Below are positions 1 to 7,165 of a DNA stretch of 14,698 bases, in pieces. The translations under genes and the position numbers were made by a program. The number at the start of each line of letters is the position of its first letter. The stretch's first letter is position 1. The DNA is from Methanocorpusculaceae archaeon UBA456 (GTDB lineage: Archaea; Halobacteriota; Methanomicrobia; Methanomicrobiales; Methanocorpusculaceae): the NCBI GenBank assembly GCA_002496395.1, contig DAJQ01000041.1, positions 1 through 14,698 on the forward strand, read 5' to 3'. The notes below the pieces were generated by a model. It was not told the origin of the DNA, did no database searches, and saw nothing but the letters and a program-made list of their open reading frames with translations.

Positions 1-1085
1 GAAATTAACCTGACAGGAGTGCAGGCTGTGTTCTCGTGAGTAGTGTTCTCGCTCATCATCTTCTCGCGCGCAGCCCTGGCTTCCTCCCTGTACTCCTCCC
101 TGGCCTCCTCTGTCATGGTTGCGATGAGGAAGAGGAGGGCGCGCTCCTTGCCGGTCAGAGTGGAGACGAGCCCCCGGAGGTGCGTTGTGCGGGCATCCCC
201 ATAGGCGGCGGCGACGTCCTCTTCGGTGACGGTGGTGTGCGCCGCCCGTTCTGCTCTGAGGAGGGAGCGCTTCAGGAGGTCGATGCCGACCCGGAGGTCA
301 ACAGGTACCGTGCCTGTCGTCCTGTCGGTGATCAGGTCGAGGATCCCGGGCTCGACCACGCCCGGATAGACCGCCTGCCGCGCCCGCTCCTTCAGGATGC
401 CCCGGATCTGGTTGGCGGTATAGGGGGCGAAGAAGACCTCCTGGGCGCAGAGGCTGGAGGCGACGGATCGATCCAGTGCACGGGAGATATCGAGTGTGAG
501 ATCGCTCTCGACCAGGATGACCGAGGCCCGGCACCCGGGATAGTCGAGGTACAACCGGAGGAGCGAGGAGAGGATCTGGGTGGCGGTACCTTCATGGATC
601 AGGTGATGGATATCGTCAAGGCAGACGAGGAGGACGGTTTTTTCGGATTCTCTCCTGGATTGAAGCGCCTTGGCAACGGCATCCATCAGTTTCCTGAGGG
701 GAACGCCGGAGCTTGGGGGTGCATGGCCGACCAGCTCCCGGTAGATGGTGGAGAAGACGGCAAACGCCGTCCGGCTCCGCTGGCAGTTCACGTACACCGG
801 GATCAGGGTGCCCCTGGTGCCGGGGAGATGCCGGATCTCGGTGAAGAGGTGGTGGATGCAGGTCGTCTTCCCGGTTGCAGGGAGCCCCCGGCAGAGGATG
901 TTCGCCGGCCGCTGGCCCCGGAGGCCGGGCCTGATCAGGAATGACAGCTCCTCGAGTTCGTTATCGCGGAAGAGCACCTGGTCGGGGACGTGATCGCATT
1001 CGAGAACATCGGCATCCTTAAAGAGCGATTTATCGGATATTCTAAGACTGCGTGAGATGGATTGCATTCTTGTATCTGTTTGCAT
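1..1085 (-). CDS. cdc6: Orc1/Cdc6-family replication initiator (3' end outside window)
   Basis: AAA+ ATPase of the archaeal Orc1/Cdc6 family, which binds origins and helps load the MCM helicase. 361 codons are visible and the frame is open to the left edge. Seen: Walker A GLPATGKT at residues 67-74, Walker B ending LDDIH at about 156-160 (the family usually has D-E), sensor 1-like VILVESD at 189-195, a box VII-like LDRSVASSL near 204, and a sensor 2-like DLRVGIDLL at 263-271. The winged-helix region begins near 310 (LTGKERALLFLIA). Residues 326-345 are unusually rich in Glu, Arg and Ala. The ATG at 1083-1085 is chosen because the conserved N-terminal region follows it and a TATA-like element lies about 25 bases upstream. 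A second in-frame ATG lies at 1065-1067. Family assignment is firm; whether it is the main initiator or a paralogue cannot be told. Confidence 0.93.
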   Translation of the reverse strand, partial: MQTDTRMQSISRSLRISDKSLFKDADVLECDHVPDQVLFRDNELEELSFLIRPGLRGQRPANILCRGLPATGKTTCIHHLFTEIRHLPGTRGTLIPVYVNCQRSRTAFAVFSTIYRELVGHAPPSSGVPLRKLMDAVAKALQSRRESEKTVLLVCLDDIHHLIHEGTATQILSSLLRLYLDYPGCRASVILVESDLTLDISRALDRSVASSLCAQEVFFAPYTANQIRGILKERARQAVYPGVVEPGILDLITDRTTGTVPVDLRVGIDLLKRSLLRAERAAHTTVTEEDVAAAYGDARTTHLRGLVSTLTGKERALLFLIATMTEEAREEYREEARAAREKMMSENTTHENTACTPVRLI

Positions 1086-1105
1086 ACTAAAGAGTCCGCG
1101 GTCCG

Positions 1106-1117
1106 GGTAATAAGGGA
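1106..1117 (-). promoter_or_regulatory. TATA-like element for the orc1/cdc6 gene
   Basis: On the minus strand this reads CCCTTATTACCC, centred about 25 bases before the ATG at 1085. In archaea that spacing would start transcription at or next to the start codon and give a leaderless mRNA. No Shine-Dalgarno motif precedes the ATG, which agrees. The match to a TATA box is modest. Confidence 0.4.
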
Positions 1118-1177
1118 TGAACCGTGCACCGTGAAAGTGAAATGATGTGGGATAAAGGGTTGCACCGGAGAGTGGTG

Positions 1178-1381
1178 GGACACCGAGGGGATGGCCGCCT
1201 GGTGGAAGATGCCGTCCGCGCCGGGGAAGGAGTCGCAACTTGCACCTCTGGTACTCGAACTCCGTTCCCGTGGAATGTCGTTCCTGACGGTGCTCCCGCT
1301 CCGGCCTTTGGCCCATCGCGTCTCCATCAGGAGGTCGAGATCGGTGATGCTCCCCTCGACAAACGTCACCCGGGGTGGTCC
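1178..1381 (-). pseudogene. galE-like epimerase fragment A
   Basis: Fragment of an NAD-dependent epimerase/dehydratase gene of the UDP-glucose 4-epimerase (GalE) type. Minus-strand translation gives VTFVEGSITDLDLLMET, then about 90 bases of unrelated sequence, then FPGADGIFHQAAIPSV, the conserved stretch leading to the family's active-site region. The start (Rossmann GxxGxxG) and the whole C-terminal two thirds are absent. The 90-base block begins GCGATGGGCC and ends TTGCGACT. Homology to the family stops at 1381, exactly where the AT-rich CBASS DNA begins. Two sister fragments lie at 11151-11225 and 11376-11610 in the same orientation. Confidence 0.75.
1296..1337. repeat. left copy of the long direct repeat flanking the island
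   Basis: Begins CCGCTCCGGCC and ends TCCATCAGGAGGTCG on the plus strand. It is nearly identical to 11151-11193, differing by a few substitutions and one base of length. It spans both galE-derived sequence and the foreign block inserted after LLMET, so the two copies share a junction and not only a gene family. Weaker galE similarity continues rightward to about 1378. Confidence 0.7.
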
Positions 1382-1420
1382 AAAAATTTGATTTGATGGG
1401 CTCTGTTTATGGATAAATTT

Positions 1421-2014
1421 TTATTTACCCCTTTTAAGGCGAATTTCACCGTAGTTTTTTCTTTTGCCGTCCGTATAATAAGAACCTTCAAGTGTATCCT
1501 TAGAGGCATCGTATCTTAGGGTTGTTGTTCCGCGATGAATGTGCATGGTTTCAGGGGTTTTAGGATTCGGATCGTTCAGGTACAGATAATTAACCACCGG
1601 ACCCATCGGATTATTTATATATATGCTTGCTACTTCGCTTTGCGAACTCGATACATCTGTGTCCAGAAATAGGCTGATGCTAGTCCAATTTTGATTGATT
1701 TTCAATGATATCAGATGTAACGTATGATATTCGTCATGAGAGGATTGCAGATTGCCGTGCCATTCTCCAGAGAGATCGGGTGTTTTTATCAGGCCAATCG
1801 AATGGAGTATTGAGAACTTCCAAAGATATCTATCGAAAAGAAGCCATAATAATCCCAAAACAACGAAGGGGGATGGTATACAGATAAACCACGGCAGGGG
1901 TATGGCAAAATGAGTGAGAACACGTTGAGCCGCCAAGATCAGGATTATACTCAGCACAACTAATATGGAGGTAACTTTTTTCCTTTCATCACTGTCGACG
2001 GCGTATGGATGCAT
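1421..2014 (-). CDS. cap15: Cap15-type CBASS effector (two TM helices plus beta-barrel)
   Basis: Predicted membrane effector of a CBASS anti-phage system. Known Cap15 proteins carry two N-terminal transmembrane helices and a C-terminal beta-barrel that binds a cyclic nucleotide and then disrupts the inner membrane. Seen in these 197 residues: a short charged N-terminus, hydrophobic helix 1 at about 14-33 and helix 2 at about 40-62, then PDLSGEWHG at 79-87, typical of the first barrel strand. Alternating strands and turns follow to a basic end (GEIRLKRGK). It starts 8 bases after the stop of the CD-NTase gene on the same strand, the normal CBASS pairing. The ATG at 2012-2014 is the first good start. 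Base composition is much more AT-rich than the flanks, suggesting transfer. The frame is intact. Assigned from architecture and gene context; the nucleotide it binds cannot be read. Confidence 0.83.
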   Translation of the reverse strand: MHPYAVDSDERKKVTSILVVLSIILILAAQRVLTHFAIPLPWFICIPSPFVVLGLLWLLFDRYLWKFSILHSIGLIKTPDLSGEWHGNLQSSHDEYHTLHLISLKINQNWTSISLFLDTDVSSSQSEVASIYINNPMGPVVNYLYLNDPNPKTPETMHIHRGTTTLRYDASKDTLEGSYYTDGKRKNYGEIRLKRGK

Positions 2015-2022
2015 GTTGCACT

Positions 2023-2913
2023 TTACCAGTTGTTGCAGAGATCGATATAAGCGGATATCAACAGATTTGCATTATATAAATTCCACTGTTCAGGAGAGTC
2101 CCCAAATAGATTCATTTGCCTGTTTTGACACACAAAAGAACTCAAATTAGCATTCTGGAGATATTTTAGAACATTAAAAAACGTATCTTGTGGATTAGTC
2201 ACTATTTTTTGGGATGGAACGTTATATAGGAGACATTCTATGAAATAAGATGGAGCAGCGTCGGGTGACAGAGAATTGTGGTTTATCAGATAACTTCTTG
2301 CGTTCTTGAACATCCTTACAGTAGGTTTATAATTGCCGTTTGTTTGAAAATTTTTCTCTGCACCGTTGTCATAATGAACCTTCGGGAAGTTGATGATTCG
2401 GCGGTTTTCTGTTTGCGTATAAAATACTATTCCATTGACATATTTTTGATCCGATATACTTCGATACTGTTGATATTTACGATATGACATACACACGACA
2501 ACATCTGCCGCGAGGCGATTGGATCCTGCAGAGATCTTAATTGATTTGTTCCCTATCTCCACCGCCGAGGGTCCATAGTAATCCTGAAGTGCATTGATCA
2601 CCTCAGATTTAAAGTCACTTAGTGTGTATGTTGCATTGACATAGTCTGCGTGAAACCGCTGCTGCTCAGAAGAGGAGAGTGCTGAAAGATCGTGCTGGAA
2701 AGAGGAAGTGAGTTCGACCACTAGATCGACATCGCTGTCACCTCGAATGTTTGTTGCATTCCGGTATGACCCTTGAAGATAGTCATTATACTTTACTCCG
2801 AGAGGCCATTTATGTTTTTTAAGAGCGTTTCTTATGGACTCGTGTGTACTCTAAGCGGTGACGGTGGCGCCCTGATGAGACCAAGTTTCAAGTTGCGTTC
2901 TTGGGATGGTCAA
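2023..2913 (-). pseudogene. CBASS CD-NTase with in-frame amber codon at position 21
   Basis: SMODS-type nucleotidyltransferase that makes cyclic oligonucleotides to activate the CBASS effector. The best start is TTG at 2911-2913, because GGAGGG lies 6 bases upstream and a stop codon closes the frame above. Translation gives MTIPRTQLETWSHQGATVTA, then TAG at 2851-2853, then STHESIRNALKKHKWP and LQGSYRNATNIRGDSDVDLV. This holds the GS motif (48-49) and the catalytic D-V-D (61-63); a third candidate Asp is in RLAADVVVCM. The sequence on both sides of the TAG reads as one family-like protein of 296 codons, close to normal length. No ATG, GTG or TTG lies between the TAG and the DVD; the first one, GTG at 2719-2721, comes after it, so reinitiation cannot rescue catalysis. 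Either a nonsense mutation, a sequence error, or readthrough. Confidence 0.85.
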
Positions 2914-2919
2914 GATATT

Positions 2920-2925
2920 CCCTCC
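2920..2925 (-). promoter_or_regulatory. Shine-Dalgarno site deciding the CD-NTase start
   Basis: GGAGGG on the minus strand, 6 bases before the TTG at 2913. No ATG lies in this frame below the preceding stop, and this is the only site that places the conserved LETWSHQG region inside the protein. Confidence 0.55.
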
Positions 2926-3039
2926 AATACATCCATCATATCATTCTGCACAACAACCCTACCATTTTCAATAGTAGAGCATTGCACCTACAATTTCACG
3001 TACACTGTGCCTCATGCACCATAATGCCTATAACCCGGT

Positions 3040-3633
3040 GAAATGGTCCAGTAGTGTTTCAAATCTCCTGTAATTCGTCTAAGGCTTGTGTCCTTGGCCA
3101 AACATTCTTTCTCCATCGTTAAATACCCTTTGCCGGTGATGCAGTGTTGCGCAATAAGTAGAAAATGCTGAATGTCCTTTCTGCTCCCTCATATCCGAAA
3201 AGATCGCAGGGACGCCCGTATACCGACACTCATGACTAGAATATAACGAGCGTCCGGCTCGGTGCGGCGAGTTCCCTCTTGCTTGAGTTCATCTCGATTA
3301 CTGGGATAAACTCCTTGCCCTGACGAACGCTGGCAAGCGCATCAGGTGACTCCGCAGGTTGACGATCTGAATGATACTGGCGCGGGAGCATATCCGATCC
3401 GCCTGATAACCATCTCTTGTTCTCACTAAAGCGGACCTGCCGCAAATGAGGGGCTGACGTGGACTCCGGAAATTCCCTTGCTTCCCCCGGGAGATTATCT
3501 GGCAATGGAAAAGATTCCGGGAACAAAACTCCCTCCACCGCAGGCATCCGCCAACCCATACCAGAACGTATATTAGTGGCCTCGTGAAAGAGTCGATCAA
3601 ACCCCTTGAGGGGCGGGAGGAGATGACCGACAT
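3040..3633. other. about 600 bases of decayed or non-coding DNA
   Basis: No convincing gene on either strand. Plus-strand frame 1 has protein-like runs (WTPEIPLLPPGDYLAMEKIP) broken by TAA at 3427-3429 and TAG near 3574. Frame 2 then carries TYISGLVKESIKPLEG and ends in ATGACCGACATATGA, overlapping the next gene's ATG by the ATGA pattern. Two overlapping minus-strand frames of about 110 codons cover the same bases without recognisable domains. The simplest reading is a disrupted plus-strand gene that once preceded, and was translationally coupled to, the gene at 3634. Confidence 0.4.
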
Positions 3634-4173
3634 ATGAGCATCCGTTATGATAGTCTTGATGAAGCGGTTAGGCGCTGTATGATTGCCGAACTAGACAGAG
3701 ATATACAGGGAGGTAATCTCTACATAAGCTCCAGGCTCACAGAGGCTGGCGCTTTGGAGTGGCCAGGTCTATTACATGAGGCATTTCACAACCATGATGA
3801 CATTTGGCTGGCCGAACAGATCCGAACACGCGACCTTATGCGTGCGACAAAGCAACGGAGAACAAGAGGTGGAGGCATTACCACCGCTAAGGTCCCGCAT
3901 ACTGCTCCAGAAACGTTAGCAGAAGGAGAATTCAATCGCTTCTATATCCGTGGTCTCTGTAAGCATGTCATAGAATGTGGTGGTACTGAAGTAGAGGTGT
4001 ATCGCGGGAAAGATGTCAGTCGCCCACGTCCAGAGTCACAGGCGATGATTGGCAAACGCTTGCCTGCCAACCAACTTCTTCAGGATCTTCGCACATCTCC
4101 GGGAGTTGAACCCGCGCTTGGCCTTCCACCAGGACCAAATTCCGGGCTCACTGTTCGACGCGTGCATGAATAA
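3634..4173 (+). CDS. conserved hypothetical protein, 179 residues
   Basis: Not recognised with certainty. The protein is soluble with no signal peptide or membrane segment. The N-terminal third (RYDSLDEAVRRCMIAELDRD, then NLYISSRLTEAGALEWPGLL) is helical. A basic linker KQRRTRGGGITTAK lies at about 70-84. The C-terminal part contains EFNRFYIRGLCKHVIE, PRPESQAMIGKRL and ALGLPPGPNSGLTVRR, compact motif-like blocks that look conserved. The ATG at 3634 follows GGGAGGAG at 3616-3622 and overlaps the stop of the decayed frame upstream (ATATGA), implying past translational coupling. A strong hairpin follows at 4188-4227. GC content is lower than in the housekeeping flanks. It lies in the defence-rich region, but a defence role is inference only. 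Confidence 0.7.
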   Translation: MSIRYDSLDEAVRRCMIAELDRDIQGGNLYISSRLTEAGALEWPGLLHEAFHNHDDIWLAEQIRTRDLMRATKQRRTRGGGITTAKVPHTAPETLAEGEFNRFYIRGLCKHVIECGGTEVEVYRGKDVSRPRPESQAMIGKRLPANQLLQDLRTSPGVEPALGLPPGPNSGLTVRRVHE

Positions 4174-4187
4174 TAATCCTTCACCAT

Positions 4188-4227
4188 CTCACGGCTATGT
4201 GGCCCGTAACAGGCCCATAGCCGTGAG
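4188..4227. terminator. perfect-arm hairpin after the 179-residue gene
   Basis: CTCACGGCTATG at 4188-4199 pairs perfectly with CATAGCCGTGAG at 4216-4227. The pairing extends inward through GGCC/GGCC around a CGTAACA loop, with one bulged T. It sits 14 bases after the stop codon. No T-run follows, so it may be an mRNA 3' end or stability element, or a protein-binding palindrome, and not a classical terminator. Confidence 0.5.
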
Positions 4228-4343
4228 TGAGGGATACTGGTGATTATTCCCCAACTTCGGCGGGGACTTCTGGGGTTTCCCACGCCCCCATAAACACGAC
4301 CACTGGCGAGGCATCTGGCGCCTGCCGTCTTCGAGGATGACTT

Positions 4344-5024
4344 ATGGATGAGGATTCAAAAATTCAGTTAGAGCAGGGCGTAATATCTGTCAAAAATGTA
4401 ATTCTCTCTAATACCCTCCTTGGCACTATTCTCAATGAGGTCTTTGAATCTCGGAGTCGGGTAAAACAGGAGCGATTGAATCGGTTTGTCGAGGAGTTTG
4501 AGAAATACTTGAGATCAATGCGTTCCTGTGACATTGATCAAAAATATCTCAAGAGCGAAGAGTTTGGAGACATATTTGAGTCCATACTTCGCAGGGTCGT
4601 AAACACCGCATCCGAGGAGAAGGTACATCGATTCAAGAAGATTCTGCTGAACGAGATGGAGCATACCTACGAGTCTGACTTCAAAGAAACGTTCCTCGAT
4701 ATCGCCTTCCGCATCAACGAAGATCAAATCCAGATCCTCAAGCATTTCTGGAATGTCAAAGATGGTTGTGAATCTGAAGACAACTCTGAGCAGAAAGTCG
4801 TTGATGGTGAAGGTGCCGAGGCTTCTCTCAAGTATAAAGCAAATCTCCTAGGATTCGATGAGGCAATGTATCTCTTCTCCGTCCAGGATTTGATCTCGAA
4901 ATCGCTGTTACTTGATGAAGCTATTGCACTATTCGGTGGAAGGACAAAACCCTATATCAACCTGAGAATAACGCCCTTTGGTGAGGAATTTCTGAAGTTT
5001 ATTGAAGGATCTCCTGACCAGTAG
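4344..5024 (+). CDS. hypothetical helical protein, 226 residues
   Basis: Function not recognised. The protein is rich in charged amphipathic helices: VKQERLNRFVEEFEKYLRSM near 40-59, then KSEEFGDIFESILRRVVNTA and EEKVHRFKKILLNEM, with an acidic linker at about 145-160 (CESEDNSEQKVVDGEGAE). The C-terminal segment, FDEAMYLFSVQDLISKSLLL through LRITPFGEEFLKFI, looks like a winged-helix-type end. It has no signal peptide or transmembrane helix. The ATG at 4344 follows GAGGATGACTT. The gene ends in TAG, showing that amber is used as a normal stop here. It converges with the nuclease-like gene at 5039 with only 14 bases between the two stops. An accessory or defence role is suggested by location only. 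Confidence 0.72.
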   Translation: MDEDSKIQLEQGVISVKNVILSNTLLGTILNEVFESRSRVKQERLNRFVEEFEKYLRSMRSCDIDQKYLKSEEFGDIFESILRRVVNTASEEKVHRFKKILLNEMEHTYESDFKETFLDIAFRINEDQIQILKHFWNVKDGCESEDNSEQKVVDGEGAEASLKYKANLLGFDEAMYLFSVQDLISKSLLLDEAIALFGGRTKPYINLRITPFGEEFLKFIEGSPDQ

Positions 5025-5038
5025 GTTGCCTCCGCTCC

Positions 5039-5986
5039 TCATTTTTCCCGGAGAGTTTCTGCTGCAACCACTCGGGTCCGGGTCGGTCCCATCAGGCGCG
5101 TGAAGAACCGCTTCTCCTTCTCTGATAGGTTGCATCCCCGCGTCGATCTGAATTCGGATGTGCCGTTCCGGTAATGGATGATGCCTGAGATCCGTCCAGA
5201 AACATCCTCGCCAAACCCCATCATTATTTCGGGATACACATATGTGCAGTTGATGATGAGGATCACCGGGTAGTCGGTACCACTGGTGGCTTCCAGGATC
5301 TGGGTGATGACTTTGTTCTCCACTACAATCTCCGCTCTAGATGGACCGGCGTACCCCTCCCTCTCGATTCCCCTGCCGGGATCAAAGAAGCCAGCATGTG
5401 GTGTATCACTGTACATTAACCGAGTCTCCAGGCTCATCCGGGGCGTCGTGACCTCGATGAAGATATCCCTCCCATCCGGGCGGACCCTGAAATCGAGGTT
5501 CTTGGGCTTATCCTTCGTGTTCTTGCCCTCCCGGGTCTTACCCCCGGGCGCCACATCCCTCTCAGGAGAGCAGCCTGCTCGCTTCAGTGCGTCGTAGACC
5601 TCGAGTTCGGAGGAATAGTTTAGGAAGTTACTCAAGAGTTTTTCACCGAACTCTGTGTCCGCGTACTCGGGGTAGAGGTTCAGCCAGTTCTCCACACGCT
5701 GAAGTCTGTCCTGGAACTCCCCATCCTCTACTGAATATAATAGGATCCCGCCAAGAGATAATTCAGCAATCTCCTCAAATCTCTCTGGAGGTATCCTCTC
5801 CTTATACTGATTGAAAGCCACCCGGTAAAGCAGGGAATTCTGCAAGACGATGCTGCTTAACATTGGATAACTGGCGAGGTTCCGCAGCATAATCTCCATC
5901 TCCTCGTCTGTAGCCTCAATGGTATTGCGCTTCTTCTGTTCCTCGTTATCTTCAGGAAGAGCAGACCTTTTCGTAGTCTGAGACAT
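5039..5986 (-). CDS. PD-(D/E)XK-like nuclease, 315 residues
   Basis: Putative nuclease. After a charged N-terminus and a helical region (about 27-120) comes NYSSELEVYDALKRAGC with a candidate Glu127. Then LDFRVRP (Asp165) and IFIEVTTPR (Glu178-x-Thr180) follow on adjacent predicted strands. This is the E...D...ExT arrangement of divergent PD-(D/E)XK folds in which the usual Lys is replaced. A basic loop, about 147-163 (GGKTREGKNTKDKPKN), precedes the Asp. A helix with ENKVITQIL and a strand YPVILIINC follow, as the fold expects. The gene is monocistronic with its own TATA-like element 26 bases upstream, so it is probably leaderless. It converges with the gene ending at 5024. No named restriction family is recognised. 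The fold assignment is inference from motif spacing. Confidence 0.62.
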   Translation of the reverse strand: MSQTTKRSALPEDNEEQKKRNTIEATDEEMEIMLRNLASYPMLSSIVLQNSLLYRVAFNQYKERIPPERFEEIAELSLGGILLYSVEDGEFQDRLQRVENWLNLYPEYADTEFGEKLLSNFLNYSSELEVYDALKRAGCSPERDVAPGGKTREGKNTKDKPKNLDFRVRPDGRDIFIEVTTPRMSLETRLMYSDTPHAGFFDPGRGIEREGYAGPSRAEIVVENKVITQILEATSGTDYPVILIINCTYVYPEIMMGFGEDVSGRISGIIHYRNGTSEFRSTRGCNLSEKEKRFFTRLMGPTRTRVVAAETLREK

Positions 5987-6006
5987 CAGTATGCCTTATC
6001 GGGTAG

Positions 6007-6016
6007 TTTTTATAAA
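6007..6016 (-). promoter_or_regulatory. TATA box for the nuclease-like gene
   Basis: Minus strand TTTATAAAAA, centred about 26 bases upstream of the ATG at 5986, a good archaeal TATA match. The spacing puts the transcription start at the ATG, and no Shine-Dalgarno site is seen, so a leaderless transcript is expected. Confidence 0.6.
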
Positions 6017-6052
6017 CGGTTGCCTTCTGTAGGGCCGTAGCCGCCCCGGCAA

Positions 6053-7122
6053 TCAACAATATCGCTCCCTCACCACCCCGGACGCCTGAGCACCCCCACG
6101 ATCACCGCCCCGCCGCCCCCCGCCCTCCTCAAGGACGGCGATGATCTCATGTTCGCGGAGTTGCTGGAGAATCCTGTTCGCCGTCTTCTTCGGGATCCCC
6201 GTTTGCTCGTGAAATTCGGACGGAATGAAGATCGGCGTCCCGAAGATCGCATCGATCGCGGCGACGGCGTACTGCGACCGGGTTACCTCCGGCACCGTCC
6301 GTTTCATCTCGTCGTAGAGGTCGAGGATTGCCTTTGCTTTTTTGCCGTTCGATAGCACGGAGGAAGAACGCAATCCAGCCGTTCCAGTCCCGCTCACGGG
6401 AGACCGCGAGCAGCCGCTCGAAGTAGGCGCTGATGTTGAACATCGGGCTCCCGATCAACTCCTTCTCATACAGGATCAGCGGGACGAGCATCCTCCCGAT
6501 ACGCCCGTTGCCGTCGCAGAACAGGTGGATGAGTTCGAACTGCGCCTTCAAGACTGAGAGCTGGACGAGAACGTCTTTTTCCTCGCGCTGCAGGTAGGCC
6601 TCCCACTCAGCGAGCGCCCGCGGGAATCATCCCCGGTGCCGGTGGGACGAAGATCGCATGCTCGATCTGCGCATCCCGTCCGATGAAGTTCTGGATCGTG
6701 CGGACGCACCCCGGCTCCCCGTCCCTGCCCCAACTGTCGGCGAGCAGGATCCGGTGCAGGTCGCAGATCAGGGCTACGTCCAGCTGCCGGGTCTTGAGGG
6801 CATCCACCGCAGCACGCAGTGCCTCCCGGTAGTTGATGATCTCCTGGATATCGGCAAGGGCCGTATCGCTGATCTCTACCTTCGGGTTTGCCTCGAACCG
6901 CAGAACATCCTCAAACGACGCCTGCGTCCCCTCGATCCGGGACGACAGCACCGCCTCCTGTGTCAGGAGCGGGGAGAGCAGGAGTTCGGGGTTCGGGATC
7001 GCCTGGAGGATCCCGTCGTACCTGGCGAGGGCACGGTTTGCCGACGCTATTTTTGGGATGTGGCCCTCCCAGTCGATACCGGCCGGGGGCAGCGGTTCCG
7101 GCACGTAGGGCGTAACCGTCAT
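6053..7122 (-). pseudogene. Fic-domain AMPylator, frameshifted
   Basis: Fic proteins transfer AMP from ATP to target proteins. The N-terminal segment (MTVTPYVPEPLPPAGIDW) carries SSRIEGTQAS, matching the [S/T]xxxE[G/N] inhibitory helix. The active-site loop is IHLFCDGNGRIGR; the usual HPF is HLF here. A C-terminal winged-helix segment follows (KKTANRILQQLREHEI). These parts lie in three frames. A shift near 6617-6623 sits where CCCGCGGGCGCTC has one G too many for PAALAEWE, and a second lies at the T-run 6338-6343. About nine residues also appear missing in SAYFERLLAVS, where relatives have an extra RDxYY-like segment. The C-terminus ends in Gly/Arg-rich frame-shifted sequence. The ATG at 7120-7122 follows GGAGGCAGAG; an alternative ATG at 7174-7176 overlaps the upstream gene. 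It is the last gene of the hsdM-mrr-fic operon. Confidence 0.85.
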
Positions 7123-7165
7123 ACCGGCTCTGCCTCCACTACGCTGACTCCGTCGCAATTTGAGG

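Noticed and set aside
36..944. Open plus-strand frame of 302 codons
   Set aside because: It is the antisense of the Orc1/Cdc6 gene, has no recognisable domain, and its openness follows from high GC; the minus strand shows Walker A and B.
1150..1200. Origin recognition box near GTGGTGGGACACCGAGGGG
   Set aside because: Only loosely like an ORB, and those bases are explained as the HQAAIPSV part of the galE fragment.
2851..2853. Pyrrolysine reading of the CD-NTase TAG
   Set aside because: Not accepted as the main explanation: TAG ends the gene at 5022-5024, CBASS cyclases are not known pyrrolysine proteins, and no pyl gene or downstream insertion structure is visible.
3236..3633. Two overlapping minus-strand frames of about 110 codons
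   Set aside because: No recognisable domain, no ribosome-binding site and they overlap each other; left as decayed DNA.
6338..6343. Programmed ribosomal frameshift at the A6 run of fic
   Set aside because: The gene has another frame break and a shifted C-terminus, so decay or sequence error explains it more simply.
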